This document shows positions 8,701-17,186 of a stretch of DNA of 60,928 bases, piece after piece. The notes beneath the pieces were generated by a model. That model searched no databases and was not told the DNA's origin. It was given only the letters and a program-made list of their open reading frames with translations. The stretch is taken from positions 1 to 60,928 of the forward strand of contig CASFSL010000030.1 in NCBI GenBank assembly GCA_949297365.1. Reading direction: 5' to 3'. Position numbers and translations under genes: made by a program. How positions within the stretch are numbered: the stretch's first letter is position 1; every line of letters starts with the position of its first letter. The DNA is from an uncultured Bacteroidales bacterium (GTDB taxonomy: Bacteria; Bacteroidota; Bacteroidia; Bacteroidales; UBA932).

Positions 8701-9687
8701 TTATAGTTGTTCTTCATCGGAGTACGGTCCCATGTACCTGAGGTAATACCTAAGTTTTCCATGAGGGATATAACACTTCGAACCGTCATAATTGGCCAGC
8801 ACGAATCCCAACCGGTCTGATGTGCCGAAATAGTAGGACAGATAATCCGGATGCCACATGTAGATGACATCATAGACGATCTCTTCATTCTCTTTTGAGA
8901 ACTGAATCCTCACTTCCCTGTCATAAAGAGTATTGCATGTGTCAGAGACGGTCATGATACCTGTCTCCTCATCAAATGTGAACTTTCCGGCAATACGTAC
9001 GACAGTAGCGCCTCCGGCCACAGTCTCCATGCCGTCCACGACCTCTATGCGTCCGTCATTGAATGTCACCGTGAAGAAAGTCCTCATTTCGGGATTGACA
9101 GCCTCGGGATCCGTGAACTCGAATCCCAACGCATCCTCAGACGATATCAGATCGTCCGGATGCTCCATGTTCCAGTCTTGCGCATACTGGTCAGCATACT
9201 CTCCAGCCGTGATATACGTGCTCCACATTTCGGACTGAAGCTCGGGATTCACTTCCTGGAATATAGTCTCCTCCCTGTCGAACTTGCATATCCTTGCTGT
9301 CCAGACAGCATTTTCCAGGTCGTACATATAAACCTTTGAAGCATCACCCTGCTCGACTGTGAAGAACACATCCTCCGCCAGTCTGTCGCTGACAAGATGC
9401 ACTACCGCAGTCCTGGCACCGCCTCTATTGGTGTCTACCTGAAAGGTCAGCACACTGTCCACACTGAAATCCCAGCCTCCGATCCACGTCTCTCCGCATA
9501 CCGGTTCCAGTTCGACATTCTGATTTCCATCAACTAAGTATTTGATCGAAAAAGTACCTCCTGCCGACGGGACTGTCAAAGTATTGGGAGATATACTTAC
9601 AGCCACATCCGAAGCGGAATTGCTCCTATCGCACGACACAGGTACAAACAGAAGCACCATTGCTGATAACAAAATAAAACGTTTCAT
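8701..9687 (-). CDS. BACON-domain lipoprotein
   Basis: 328 residues with signal peptide and lipobox Cys near residue 19 (FVPVSCDR). Residues 28-115 look like a BACON module: VSISPNTLTVPSAGGTFSIKY at the start and VVHLVSDRLAEDVFFTVEQ at the end. BACON modules are immunoglobulin-like folds common on Bacteroidales surface proteins, sometimes implicated in binding glycans or mucin. The remaining 210 residues are beta-rich, acidic and unassigned. It leads the two-gene unit 9687-6749. The promoter at 9875-9882 implies a leader of almost 180 bases. Confidence 0.75.
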   Translation of the reverse strand: MKRFILLSAMVLLFVPVSCDRSNSASDVAVSISPNTLTVPSAGGTFSIKYLVDGNQNVELEPVCGETWIGGWDFSVDSVLTFQVDTNRGGARTAVVHLVSDRLAEDVFFTVEQGDASKVYMYDLENAVWTARICKFDREETIFQEVNPELQSEMWSTYITAGEYADQYAQDWNMEHPDDLISSEDALGFEFTDPEAVNPEMRTFFTVTFNDGRIEVVDGMETVAGGATVVRIAGKFTFDEETGIMTVSDTCNTLYDREVRIQFSKENEEIVYDVIYMWHPDYLSYYFGTSDRLGFVLANYDGSKCYIPHGKLRYYLRYMGPYSDEEQL

Positions 9688-9874
9688 AATTGATATAATT
9701 AAAACTTTCCTTTATAAAGACATACCGTTACCGATGACCATGACACCTTCCCTACGGACGGCAAAAGACATGACATAGACTACTGAATCAAATAATAATG
9801 TATGGACGTATAGGCTCATTAACAGTTTTCAAATATCAAGTTAAACATCAAACAAAGCATGCGCTTATCAGCAG

Positions 9875-9882
9875 CAAAGTTA
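9875..9882 (-). promoter_or_regulatory. -7 promoter element upstream of the BACON lipoprotein
   Basis: On the minus strand it reads TAACTTTG, a perfect TAnnTTTG. The predicted start near 9868 leaves a leader of about 180 bases before the ATG at 9687. The interval 9688-9940 holds no gene that I can see. Confidence 0.45.
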
Positions 9883-9940
9883 CCGACATATTTCAAAATA
9901 AGCAAATTTTTACAACCAAATCTTATATTGTCGTCCTCTA

Positions 9941-11563
9941 TTAAGACTCAGGCTCCTCCCAGACCGGCTCCCCGTCGTATTCGAAGGCAAACTCATCCAC
10001 GTACATCAGACTGCCGATACCCCCGGTGAAAAAGTCCGCATACTTGCTGGCCACGGCAACCACGGCGCAGTATGTCGGCTTACGATGGTCGCGGTACTTG
10101 ATGTCTATCGAGAACTGCTTGTACTGACCGCCCGTACCCGTGCTGTCCACCAGTTCCCCGTAACCGATTACGTCCGGGTCATTGACGTCGAGATACACGT
10201 GCTCATTGGTATTGACCCTGCAAGGTCCGTCCCATGCCGTCACGTAGACGAAGATATGACACCGGTCCATCCGTCCGCCGATAGTATTGCGGTCAAAGGG
10301 AAGATCCACTCCCGACGGAGGATTGACATTGTCAATGGGCACGGGCTCGTAACTGTACCATCCCGTCATCCTCAACGGCCTGGTCTCAAAGGGGCGTCCG
10401 AAGAACACCTCGGCTCCAAGTCCCTGCACGCTTCCGAAATGCCCCGAGAACACATTGCCGCCGGCCATGGCTATCACGACCTTGACAGTCTCCAGTCTTG
10501 CGGCCATCTTGCCGTCACCGGACACCGCCAGAAAACTCTCCTCCGGAGAAGTCGGATTGGCCTCCCCGATGATATTCGCGCCTATATTACCCGAGTCCCA
10601 CCAGTAACCCGCGTCCAGGTCAGGATTGGCGAACCAGCTCTTGCCGTCCTTTATCCACTGGTCAAAACCCATATTGGGCATCTGTGCGGCAGCCTCAGTA
10701 ATGAAGGTCTCCTCGCTGCCCTCCACATCTCCGGAATATATCCTGTAGACATAGTCCGTTTCAGGCTCAAGGCCTGTCAGACGGGCGCTCACGTTCATGC
10801 CTGACACCTCCACTCCGGACACTTCCGTCCACTCGGTGTCCGAGGCCTTCCGGTACCTGAAACCAGGAGCCTCAGAGCCTTCAGGGACCATGCCGTAAAG
10901 ATAGGCCGAGTACGCCCACGCATCAGCCGGCTCGGTTGTCAGCGTCACTTCCCGCGGTATGACAGCCATGGTCCACTCCTCCACGACATCCCTGTATGAC
11001 ACTGTAAACACCTGCGGTGAGGTAAAATCCCTGACCGACTCCGGAGCCGGAGTAATGACAGAGTTGGAAGGACCGAGTTTCATGTCCGTAATCTCAATGG
11101 AGTCCAAAGGAGTATCCAAAGTCACATAGACCACGGCCTCATGCTCGTCGTGGTTGATGGAAGCCTCACCTATCTGGTTGCGTACCCGGACATATCTCTC
11201 AATCGTCTGGGTGGCGGTCACAGTCCAGCGGTACACCTGCCCGGGCCATGTGGTCAATTCATAGTACAATGGAGCCGACAGGTCGACAAAGGCAGTGTCG
11301 AGGGCCGGAGACACAGTCGTATTGGAAGATGTCTCGAATCTGAGCAGGCGGACATGGCTCATAGTCACCGTATCAGCCATATCCACGGACACTGTCAGCG
11401 CGGATGAGTCGATCACAGCCGCGGACAGCTGCCCCTGAACCTCAAACGCGGTTATAGTCCCCAGTCTCCTGGGATAAGGGATGTCATTCTTTATACATCC
11501 GGAAGCCGCAAGCAGAATTGCCGCGGACATCAGGGCGCAAATGATATTTTTCCTGGACGACAT
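9941..11563 (-). CDS. PCMD-domain lipoprotein
   Basis: 540 residues, signal peptide with lipobox Cys about residue 23 (LAASGCIKND). Two beta-sandwich segments (about 30-205) are followed by a fibronectin-like unit with the phrase LTGLEPETDYVYRIYSG (about 207-295). Residues 300-535 form a PCMD domain (putative carbohydrate metabolism domain, PF13201 type): NMGFDQWIKDGKSWFANP, GGNVFSGHFGS, FGRPFETRPLRMTGWYSYEP, and the C-terminal VVAVASKYADFFTGGIGS. PCMD has a jelly-roll fold and is suspected of glycan binding; no enzymatic activity is established that I know of. It is the last gene of the five-gene operon, 6 bases after the beta-barrel gene, and a clear paralogue of the genes at 12367 and 15318. 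Confidence 0.82.
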   Translation of the reverse strand: MSSRKNIICALMSAAILLAASGCIKNDIPYPRRLGTITAFEVQGQLSAAVIDSSALTVSVDMADTVTMSHVRLLRFETSSNTTVSPALDTAFVDLSAPLYYELTTWPGQVYRWTVTATQTIERYVRVRNQIGEASINHDEHEAVVYVTLDTPLDSIEITDMKLGPSNSVITPAPESVRDFTSPQVFTVSYRDVVEEWTMAVIPREVTLTTEPADAWAYSAYLYGMVPEGSEAPGFRYRKASDTEWTEVSGVEVSGMNVSARLTGLEPETDYVYRIYSGDVEGSEETFITEAAAQMPNMGFDQWIKDGKSWFANPDLDAGYWWDSGNIGANIIGEANPTSPEESFLAVSGDGKMAARLETVKVVIAMAGGNVFSGHFGSVQGLGAEVFFGRPFETRPLRMTGWYSYEPVPIDNVNPPSGVDLPFDRNTIGGRMDRCHIFVYVTAWDGPCRVNTNEHVYLDVNDPDVIGYGELVDSTGTGGQYKQFSIDIKYRDHRKPTYCAVVAVASKYADFFTGGIGSLMYVDEFAFEYDGEPVWEEPES

Positions 11564-11569
11564 GACTCA

Positions 11570-12370
11570 TCAGTTTTTTGACGCTGACGGCTTCTCGTTG
11601 AGCACCGGCAGCACGAAATTGACTCCTATGTTGATAGACAGCAGGTTGAGCTTGAAATTGGCCTTCGATGTCTCATAACTGCCCTCGTACACCTGGTTGG
11701 TTGTCTGCGATATCCGCTTCCACTCCAGACCGAGTATGCCCACCGAGGCCTCCACACACATATCATTGGTCACGAAAATCGATATTCCCGGTATCACATC
11801 TATGCCTATGTCCAGAATTTTCTGGTAAGTTCCGGTAAGATTGTCGCCCGTCCCGGAAAGAGACTTGCCCTGTCCGGCTCCGAAGTTCAGGGATATGTCG
11901 CTGAATATTCCGAACACCCTGCTCTTTCCTATCGGTATATAATAACGGTAGGACACGGAACCGTAGTATGTGTGCTGCAGGGTATAGAAATCAGATATCC
12001 CGAAGGAAAGGTCATCAGACAGAGATATATCGGTCTGGTCTACCCTTCCGAGCGTTCTCTTATAGGAAAACTTTACGCCCACTGCCATATTCTTGGCAAA
12101 GGAGTAATATATACTGGGTGTGACAGAAAGGGTATAGGCATTGATATTCATGTCATCAAGTATCAGGAACGTGTAGTCATAGAAACTGTAGTCCCTGTAC
12201 GACACCGTGCCTCCGAACATCAACTGTCCTTTGGGCATAAACACCGGCGCGTCCCTATGATCCAGACCACGGTCAAACTTTTCCGCTCCCGTGGATGAGA
12301 ACGGAAAAGCCACAAGAAGCACTGTCAGCAGACATAGCCCCGCAAAACTGATATTAGCCTTTTTTATCAT
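11570..12370 (-). CDS. outer-membrane beta-barrel protein of unknown family
   Basis: 266 residues. The N-terminal signal peptide (about 1-29, ending STGA) lacks a lipobox Cys, unlike its neighbours. The remainder alternates polar and aromatic residues in strands typical of a small 8-10-stranded barrel: YTLSVTPSIYYSFAKNMAVG, YGSVSYRYYIPIG and LLSINIGVNFVLPVL. The start codon overlaps the stop of the upstream PCMD gene by 4 bases (12367-12370), a sign of tight translational coupling. It is the only integral outer-membrane candidate in an operon of four lipoproteins, so it may anchor them or pass material across the membrane (inference). Confidence 0.72.
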   Translation of the reverse strand: MIKKANISFAGLCLLTVLLVAFPFSSTGAEKFDRGLDHRDAPVFMPKGQLMFGGTVSYRDYSFYDYTFLILDDMNINAYTLSVTPSIYYSFAKNMAVGVKFSYKRTLGRVDQTDISLSDDLSFGISDFYTLQHTYYGSVSYRYYIPIGKSRVFGIFSDISLNFGAGQGKSLSGTGDNLTGTYQKILDIGIDVIPGISIFVTNDMCVEASVGILGLEWKRISQTTNQVYEGSYETSKANFKLNLLSINIGVNFVLPVLNEKPSASKN

Positions 12371-14100
12371 TCAAACAAGAATTCAAATTCGTCTATATAC
12401 ATGGTACTGCCCACTCCGCCGGTAAAATAGTCAGCGTACTTGCTGGCAGTCGCCACCACGAGCACATGAGTAGGTATGCGCTCCAGGTCGCGGTACTCCA
12501 GATCGATGGTAAACTCCTTATACTCTCCGTTTGAGTTTTCGGGAATCTCCAGTTCTCCATAGGCTATCACTGCCGGATCCTCGTCAGGAACGAAGAATGT
12601 TCCGGTATTGGTGTTCACATTGAACGGAGAGCTCCAGTCCGTCAGAGCAACGTATATCTTGCCGACATCCATAGTTCCCTTCAGGTCCTCGTACGGAGCC
12701 TTCACCTTGTCTATTGCTTTAGGTGCATACGAATACCATCCGTGCAGGGCGGTCGGACGGCAGGTGTACGGGCGGCCGAAGTTAATCGAAGCTCCCAGAC
12801 CGGACACCGAACCGAACGAGCCGGAATAGATATTGCCCCCTGCAAAGGCCAGTATCACATATTTGGACTCCATCCTTACAGCCTTTCCGGAGACCACAAA
12901 TGTCTCTTCCGGAGATGTCGGGTTCACCTCGCTCAGTGTGTTGGCTCCCTTATTTCCGGAATCCCAGAAATAATTGTCACCCATATCTGCATTGGCATAC
13001 CAGTTCTTTCCGTCCTTGTACCAAGAATCGAAGTTGAAGTTGGGGAGCTGGTCCGCCGCCTCAGTCGTAAACTGAACGGCATTGTCCTCCCGCCTGTCCT
13101 GTGCCGATACGGCCCTGAACTCATACAGGGTCTCAGGCTCCAGTCCTGTGATACGGGCCGAGAATGTCTTGCCTTCGTATGAGATCTCACCTGCGAAATC
13201 CGTCCACTCTGTCTCCGAGGCCTTCCTGTACTGGAATCCAAGTCCCTCGGGAGCCGACTCAGTGGTATATTCACCGTTCACATAGGCGAACATCGCCCAC
13301 GGGTTGACGCTGCCGGTAGTAACTTCCACGCTCTGCACGGGCAGATCGATGATGTCTATGATATGCTCCTTGTCGTTAAGCGTACCGTCCACAGTGACTT
13401 TCAGGGCCAGCCCCCCGCTTGTCGAAGTGCCGCCCTCCACATCAAAACTGAACTTATAGTGATCCCTTGGCTCAACATCGGAGACCTCACCTGACTGGGA
13501 GAATCTGTCCCCGTCAGTATTGACCAAATCGATAGTCCAGTTCAGAGTGCCGGTACACTTGAAATAGCCCTCCGAGGCCAGAGTCTCACCGGCATAGACC
13601 AACGAGCCGCCCTCATTGCCGTTGGACACGGTCACAGAGTACTCCGTAAAATTGATTCGGACATTCTCCGAGACCGTCACCGTAGCCTTCACATTGGCCA
13701 GAGTGCAGACAATATCCGCATAGGCGCTTTCCCCGGCCACGACATCCACCGTATCAGCCCCTTTATAGTAAGGCGCGTCAAAGGCGGCCTCCACATCCTC
13801 ACCGTTGGTGGCCTCCACTATATACTTGCCCTCCGTAAGAGAGACAGGCTCGTCCATTATAGTGTGATGATCCTCAATTGTCTTTACGATCACTCCGTTC
13901 TCGTAATTCTTGATTACCACCTTAAATGTCGGGTCATCCTCCTGCGCCTTGACCTCCGTCACCGTCAGGTCTGAGGAGATATTGAGTCTGAGAAATCCCT
14001 TCTCCCCGCTGCCCGGACCGAGAACATCATTATGGGAGCATGAGACAGCCACAGCACTGGCCATAAGCGCGATTACGCTGACTTTAAGCATATTTTTCAT
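12367..14100 (-). CDS. DUF4493-PCMD lipoprotein
   Basis: 577 residues. Signal peptide with lipobox Cys about residue 21. Residues 35-265 match the pattern of DUF4493: GFLRLNISSDLTVTEV at the start, FKVVIKNYENGVIVKTIEDH, then CTLANVKATVTVSENVRINF and the ending DGTLNDKEHIIDIIDLPV. A fibronectin-like unit (ITGLEPETLYEFRAVSA) follows, then a PCMD domain from about residue 350 (NFNFDSWYKDGKNWYAN, GGNIYSGSFGS, FGRPYTCRPTALHGWYSY, ASKYADYFTGGVGSTMYIDE). The architecture equals that of the gene at 15318-17060. Third gene of the operon, 15 bases after the preceding gene. Role unknown; likely surface-exposed glycan or matrix binding. Confidence 0.8.
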   Translation of the reverse strand: MKNMLKVSVIALMASAVAVSCSHNDVLGPGSGEKGFLRLNISSDLTVTEVKAQEDDPTFKVVIKNYENGVIVKTIEDHHTIMDEPVSLTEGKYIVEATNGEDVEAAFDAPYYKGADTVDVVAGESAYADIVCTLANVKATVTVSENVRINFTEYSVTVSNGNEGGSLVYAGETLASEGYFKCTGTLNWTIDLVNTDGDRFSQSGEVSDVEPRDHYKFSFDVEGGTSTSGGLALKVTVDGTLNDKEHIIDIIDLPVQSVEVTTGSVNPWAMFAYVNGEYTTESAPEGLGFQYRKASETEWTDFAGEISYEGKTFSARITGLEPETLYEFRAVSAQDRREDNAVQFTTEAADQLPNFNFDSWYKDGKNWYANADMGDNYFWDSGNKGANTLSEVNPTSPEETFVVSGKAVRMESKYVILAFAGGNIYSGSFGSVSGLGASINFGRPYTCRPTALHGWYSYAPKAIDKVKAPYEDLKGTMDVGKIYVALTDWSSPFNVNTNTGTFFVPDEDPAVIAYGELEIPENSNGEYKEFTIDLEYRDLERIPTHVLVVATASKYADYFTGGVGSTMYIDEFEFLFE

Positions 14101-14115
14101 GACTAGTCCCTCCCG

Positions 14116-15291
14116 TTATTCTGTCATTATTATAGTAAGGGCCGCTGCCGCCGTCTCTCCGTTCTTGTCTGTAATGACTACCTGGAGCTCGTTGGTCTCT
14201 GCCGGCATGGCTGCCAGAAAGGCGCCTATCTGGAAGACCACATCCGTCTGCCCTTTCACGTCATCCGATGTGATTCCGAACAGAGATCCCCAGAAATCTT
14301 CCTCCGTCGCACTCATATTGGCAAGGTCCACGGAATAGTCCATCTGCATCATGTCCAGCAGACCGCGCAGTCCGGCAGACAGGATATTGACTTCGTATTT
14401 CTCAATTCCCGCAGGCGCGCTTACCGTAAGGTTGAACTCCGAGGGCAGCTCAGACTTGTTGTAGGTAACCGGCGCGTCTATGCCGGCCGTGGCGGTGATG
14501 GTGACCGCTGCTCCCGGCGTATCAGGCTCATCCGTACCGTCGATGATGATATGCTCCTCTTTCTCGTCGCAGGCATAGTCGATGCTTATTCCATTGGAGA
14601 AATCGGCATATCCGGTACCGCCGGCATCAAGAGTAAAGATATGATGGTCTCTTGCCGCCACCTCGGATATCTCCATGTGATGAGTGACCGTACCTCCGCT
14701 CTTTCTGACGGCATACAGGTCCATGGTCAGGGGCGCCACGTCGAAATAACCGGCGTCACCGGCGTCAATCCTGTCCTTGGTAAAGATAAGCGGGCCGTCC
14801 TCCGTCGTCACTGTCACTGTAAAGTCCTGCTCCACCTCCGCAAGGAACGAGTCGGTACACCGTACTGTCACTTTCATGTTGGCGATAGTGCAGACCACAG
14901 ATACCTGGGCAGTGCTTCCGGCCTCAACAGTCACCTCCTGGGAACCGAAGAAGACAGGCTGATTCCACGCTACAGGCTGCTTCTCGCCGGAACCTGCCTC
15001 GACTCTGTACACTGCGGGATCCAGAGAGACCGTACCGGGCATATCCGCGTACCTGTCCCACGAATACACCGTCCTGCCGCTGGCCACATCCACGATATTG
15101 ATTGCAAATTCATTGACATCTGCTGTCTCTTCTGACTTGGAAACAGGGCTCACTTCTACAAAACTGCCCGTTGCTGTCAGGGAAAGTGTCAGCTGAGCCT
15201 TGTCTCCGCTGTATGACACTCCTTCTTTGTTGCATCCAGTGGCCAATAAGACTGACACAGCCACTGTCAATGCTAAAACTGTTTTTTTCAT
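14116..15291 (-). CDS. DUF4493 lipoprotein without PCMD
   Basis: The start is chosen at 15291 (MKKTVLALTVAVSVLLATGC), which gives a normal lipoprotein signal peptide with Cys at residue 20; longer in-frame starts run into the upstream gene. 391 residues. Residues 25-250 carry the DUF4493 pattern (FAINIVDVASGRTVYSWDRY, CTIANMKVTVRCTDSFLAEV, EHIIIDG). The last 140 residues are a different beta-sandwich (APVTYNKSELPSEFNLTVSA, VVITDKNGETAAAALTI) in the place of the fibronectin-PCMD tail of its neighbours. Second gene of the operon. It may be the short structural member of a set whose other members carry a binding head (inference). Confidence 0.75.
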   Translation of the reverse strand: MKKTVLALTVAVSVLLATGCNKEGVSYSGDKAQLTLSLTATGSFVEVSPVSKSEETADVNEFAINIVDVASGRTVYSWDRYADMPGTVSLDPAVYRVEAGSGEKQPVAWNQPVFFGSQEVTVEAGSTAQVSVVCTIANMKVTVRCTDSFLAEVEQDFTVTVTTEDGPLIFTKDRIDAGDAGYFDVAPLTMDLYAVRKSGGTVTHHMEISEVAARDHHIFTLDAGGTGYADFSNGISIDYACDEKEEHIIIDGTDEPDTPGAAVTITATAGIDAPVTYNKSELPSEFNLTVSAPAGIEKYEVNILSAGLRGLLDMMQMDYSVDLANMSATEEDFWGSLFGITSDDVKGQTDVVFQIGAFLAAMPAETNELQVVITDKNGETAAAALTIIMTE

Positions 15292-15317
15292 TTTCGGATT
15301 CTTAAAAGGTTTAGATT

Positions 15318-17060
15318 CTATTCGTAAATAAGTTCCACATCGTCCACTGTCAGGATACTGCCTCCGTGTACATTGGCCGACAGGCCGCCACCGTAGATGA
15401 TGTCCATACCGTACTGCCATTTGTCCGCTCCTGAACCGCAGACAAACTCCACATATACCGTATCTGCCTTCTGGTCTGTCACGGTATAATTTATATCCAC
15501 ATAGACCTGCGTCCACGAGGAGACTGAGGACGAGGATGTGAGCGTGCCCTCTCCTATCACCGTATCCCCGCTCTTTACGGAGACATAGGCCTTGAAACTG
15601 TCCGAATCATACGGTGAGTATTTATACCAGAAGCTCATCCGGGTCGGACGGGAGGCGAAAGGACGGCCCTGCTCCCCGCCGTACACACCTGTGAATATGC
15701 GGCCGAAACCGACCGTTGGGAAAGGCGCCGTCCCGCTGGTCGCTGAATTGCTTACAGCAATGGTCATCATCTGAGCTGCCCTGTTGCTTTCATGCCCCTC
15801 AACATAAGAGACCATCGGGAAACTCTTATAGGATGCACCGGTGTTGGTCCTGTCTCCGGGAGTTGTCTCAGAGTTGTTGCAGTCCCACCACCTGGATTCC
15901 TCGTTCAGGTACGGAGCGTAATTGGTCTGATATACATCATCTCCCCAGAACAATCCTGTCTTGTTCACATAGTATGTCCACTCGCTCCACTCCTCAAAGC
16001 CGGCATTCTCCACCTGCTGGGCGGCCTCGGTAGTGAACTCCTGCACGGACGAGACGGCAGACTTGTACCTGGCACGTATCTCATATCTGGTGGCAGGTTC
16101 CAGACCGGTAAGCGTCACACTGTTGACGCTGCCGGACACCGATGAGGTAAAGGACGGACGGCTCCACTCCGAGGTACCGTAGGCACGTATCTCCGGATAA
16201 AGCTCTGCCGGATCCCCGTCTGTCGTCATATCCACATACACCCTGGTGGCCCAGACATCTCCGTCAGGGATGGCGGCAACATCCGCACCCGCATTGTCGG
16301 GCAGCATGTCCGACGGCAGCTCGATATTGACCTGATGGTCATTTGTCGCGGGATCTATCGAGACTGTCAGAGAGACATCCGAATCGGGAACCTCGCCGGT
16401 ATCTATCTTCAGGGTGATAAAGTCTCCAGGCCCGCCGACTATCTCCTTTGAGTTAGTGAAGCCTGAAGTTTCTCCGTCAGGACCGGTCAGTTCCACGTAG
16501 ACCGAAATATCGCCGCAGGGCAGATATCCCGCTTCCTTACAGTCCTTATCAAAGACCAGCGAGCCGCGCAAGGTGCTTACAGTAGCCGTATATTCGGTAT
16601 ATTGCTTCCGGATATTGTCTCCGAACTCCACAGCTACCTTCACATTGCCCATACGGCAAGTAACGCTTACATCGGTTACCTGCTGAGGCTGCACGGTAAA
16701 CTCCTGTTCGCCGATAAAGAAAAATGCATTGAATCCGCTCGCGGCAGAGTCACCGTAAGAAGCCCTCAATGTATAGGGCCCTCCGGCGTTCATCGCGAAT
16801 ACGGTACTCTCCTGCGCCAGATATTCGGCATAGGTGTCCCATCTTTTGAAAATAACTCCCTGTGGATTGATAATCTCAATCTTGAAGTCTTCCGAACTGA
16901 GCTGTCCCTCTGCGTCGGCCCTGGTAGCAGTCAGGTCCGTCAGCAGTTCCAGGCGGATACCGCCCATTCCGGTCTCAAAAGGCGCTTCTTCCCTGACAGA
17001 ACAGGAAACAAGCGACACTAGGAGCAGGAGATACATTGGAAAAAATTTCGCTTTTCTCAT
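15318..17060 (-). CDS. DUF4493-PCMD lipoprotein, first gene of the operon
   Basis: 580 residues, signal peptide with lipobox Cys about residue 20 (LVSLVSCSVR). DUF4493 lies at about 33-235 (GIRLELLTDLTATRADAEGQ, DFKIEIINPQGVIFKRWDTY, CRMGNVKVAVEFGDNIRKQY). Next are a fibronectin-like unit (LTGLEPATRYEIRARY) and a PCMD domain (VENAGFEEWSEWTYYVNKTG, FGRIFTGVYGGEQGRPFASR, YMDIIYGGGLSANVHGGS). The spacing between conserved PCMD blocks is larger than in the paralogues, mainly because of an insertion around DRTNTGASYKSFPMVSYVEG. It leads the operon reading 17060 down to 9941, with a promoter at 17098-17105 divergent from parE. Confidence 0.8.
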   Translation of the reverse strand: MRKAKFFPMYLLLLVSLVSCSVREEAPFETGMGGIRLELLTDLTATRADAEGQLSSEDFKIEIINPQGVIFKRWDTYAEYLAQESTVFAMNAGGPYTLRASYGDSAASGFNAFFFIGEQEFTVQPQQVTDVSVTCRMGNVKVAVEFGDNIRKQYTEYTATVSTLRGSLVFDKDCKEAGYLPCGDISVYVELTGPDGETSGFTNSKEIVGGPGDFITLKIDTGEVPDSDVSLTVSIDPATNDHQVNIELPSDMLPDNAGADVAAIPDGDVWATRVYVDMTTDGDPAELYPEIRAYGTSEWSRPSFTSSVSGSVNSVTLTGLEPATRYEIRARYKSAVSSVQEFTTEAAQQVENAGFEEWSEWTYYVNKTGLFWGDDVYQTNYAPYLNEESRWWDCNNSETTPGDRTNTGASYKSFPMVSYVEGHESNRAAQMMTIAVSNSATSGTAPFPTVGFGRIFTGVYGGEQGRPFASRPTRMSFWYKYSPYDSDSFKAYVSVKSGDTVIGEGTLTSSSSVSSWTQVYVDINYTVTDQKADTVYVEFVCGSGADKWQYGMDIIYGGGLSANVHGGSILTVDDVELIYE

Positions 17061-17097
17061 TCGCTTCCAATTAGGTTTAGTACTCCGTTACATCCGG

Positions 17098-17105
17098 CAA
17101 AAGTA
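17098..17105 (-). promoter_or_regulatory. -7 promoter element of the DUF4493/PCMD operon
   Basis: On the minus strand it reads TACTTTTG (TAnnTTTG). It predicts a leader of about 30 bases before the ATG at 17060. It lies 44 bases from the oppositely oriented parE promoter. Confidence 0.5.
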
Positions 17106-17148
17106 ACATTTTTTTCTCCCGTGAGACATTTCTTCCCGAAAAACTTCA

Positions 17149-17156
17149 TAAATTTG
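17149..17156 (+). promoter_or_regulatory. -7 promoter element of parE
   Basis: TAAATTTG matches TAnnTTTG. The predicted start near 17160 gives a leader of about 27 bases to the ATG at 17187. Confidence 0.5.
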
Positions 17157-17186
17157 CAGGAGTCCAAATTTGGCTTTGTAAAGATA

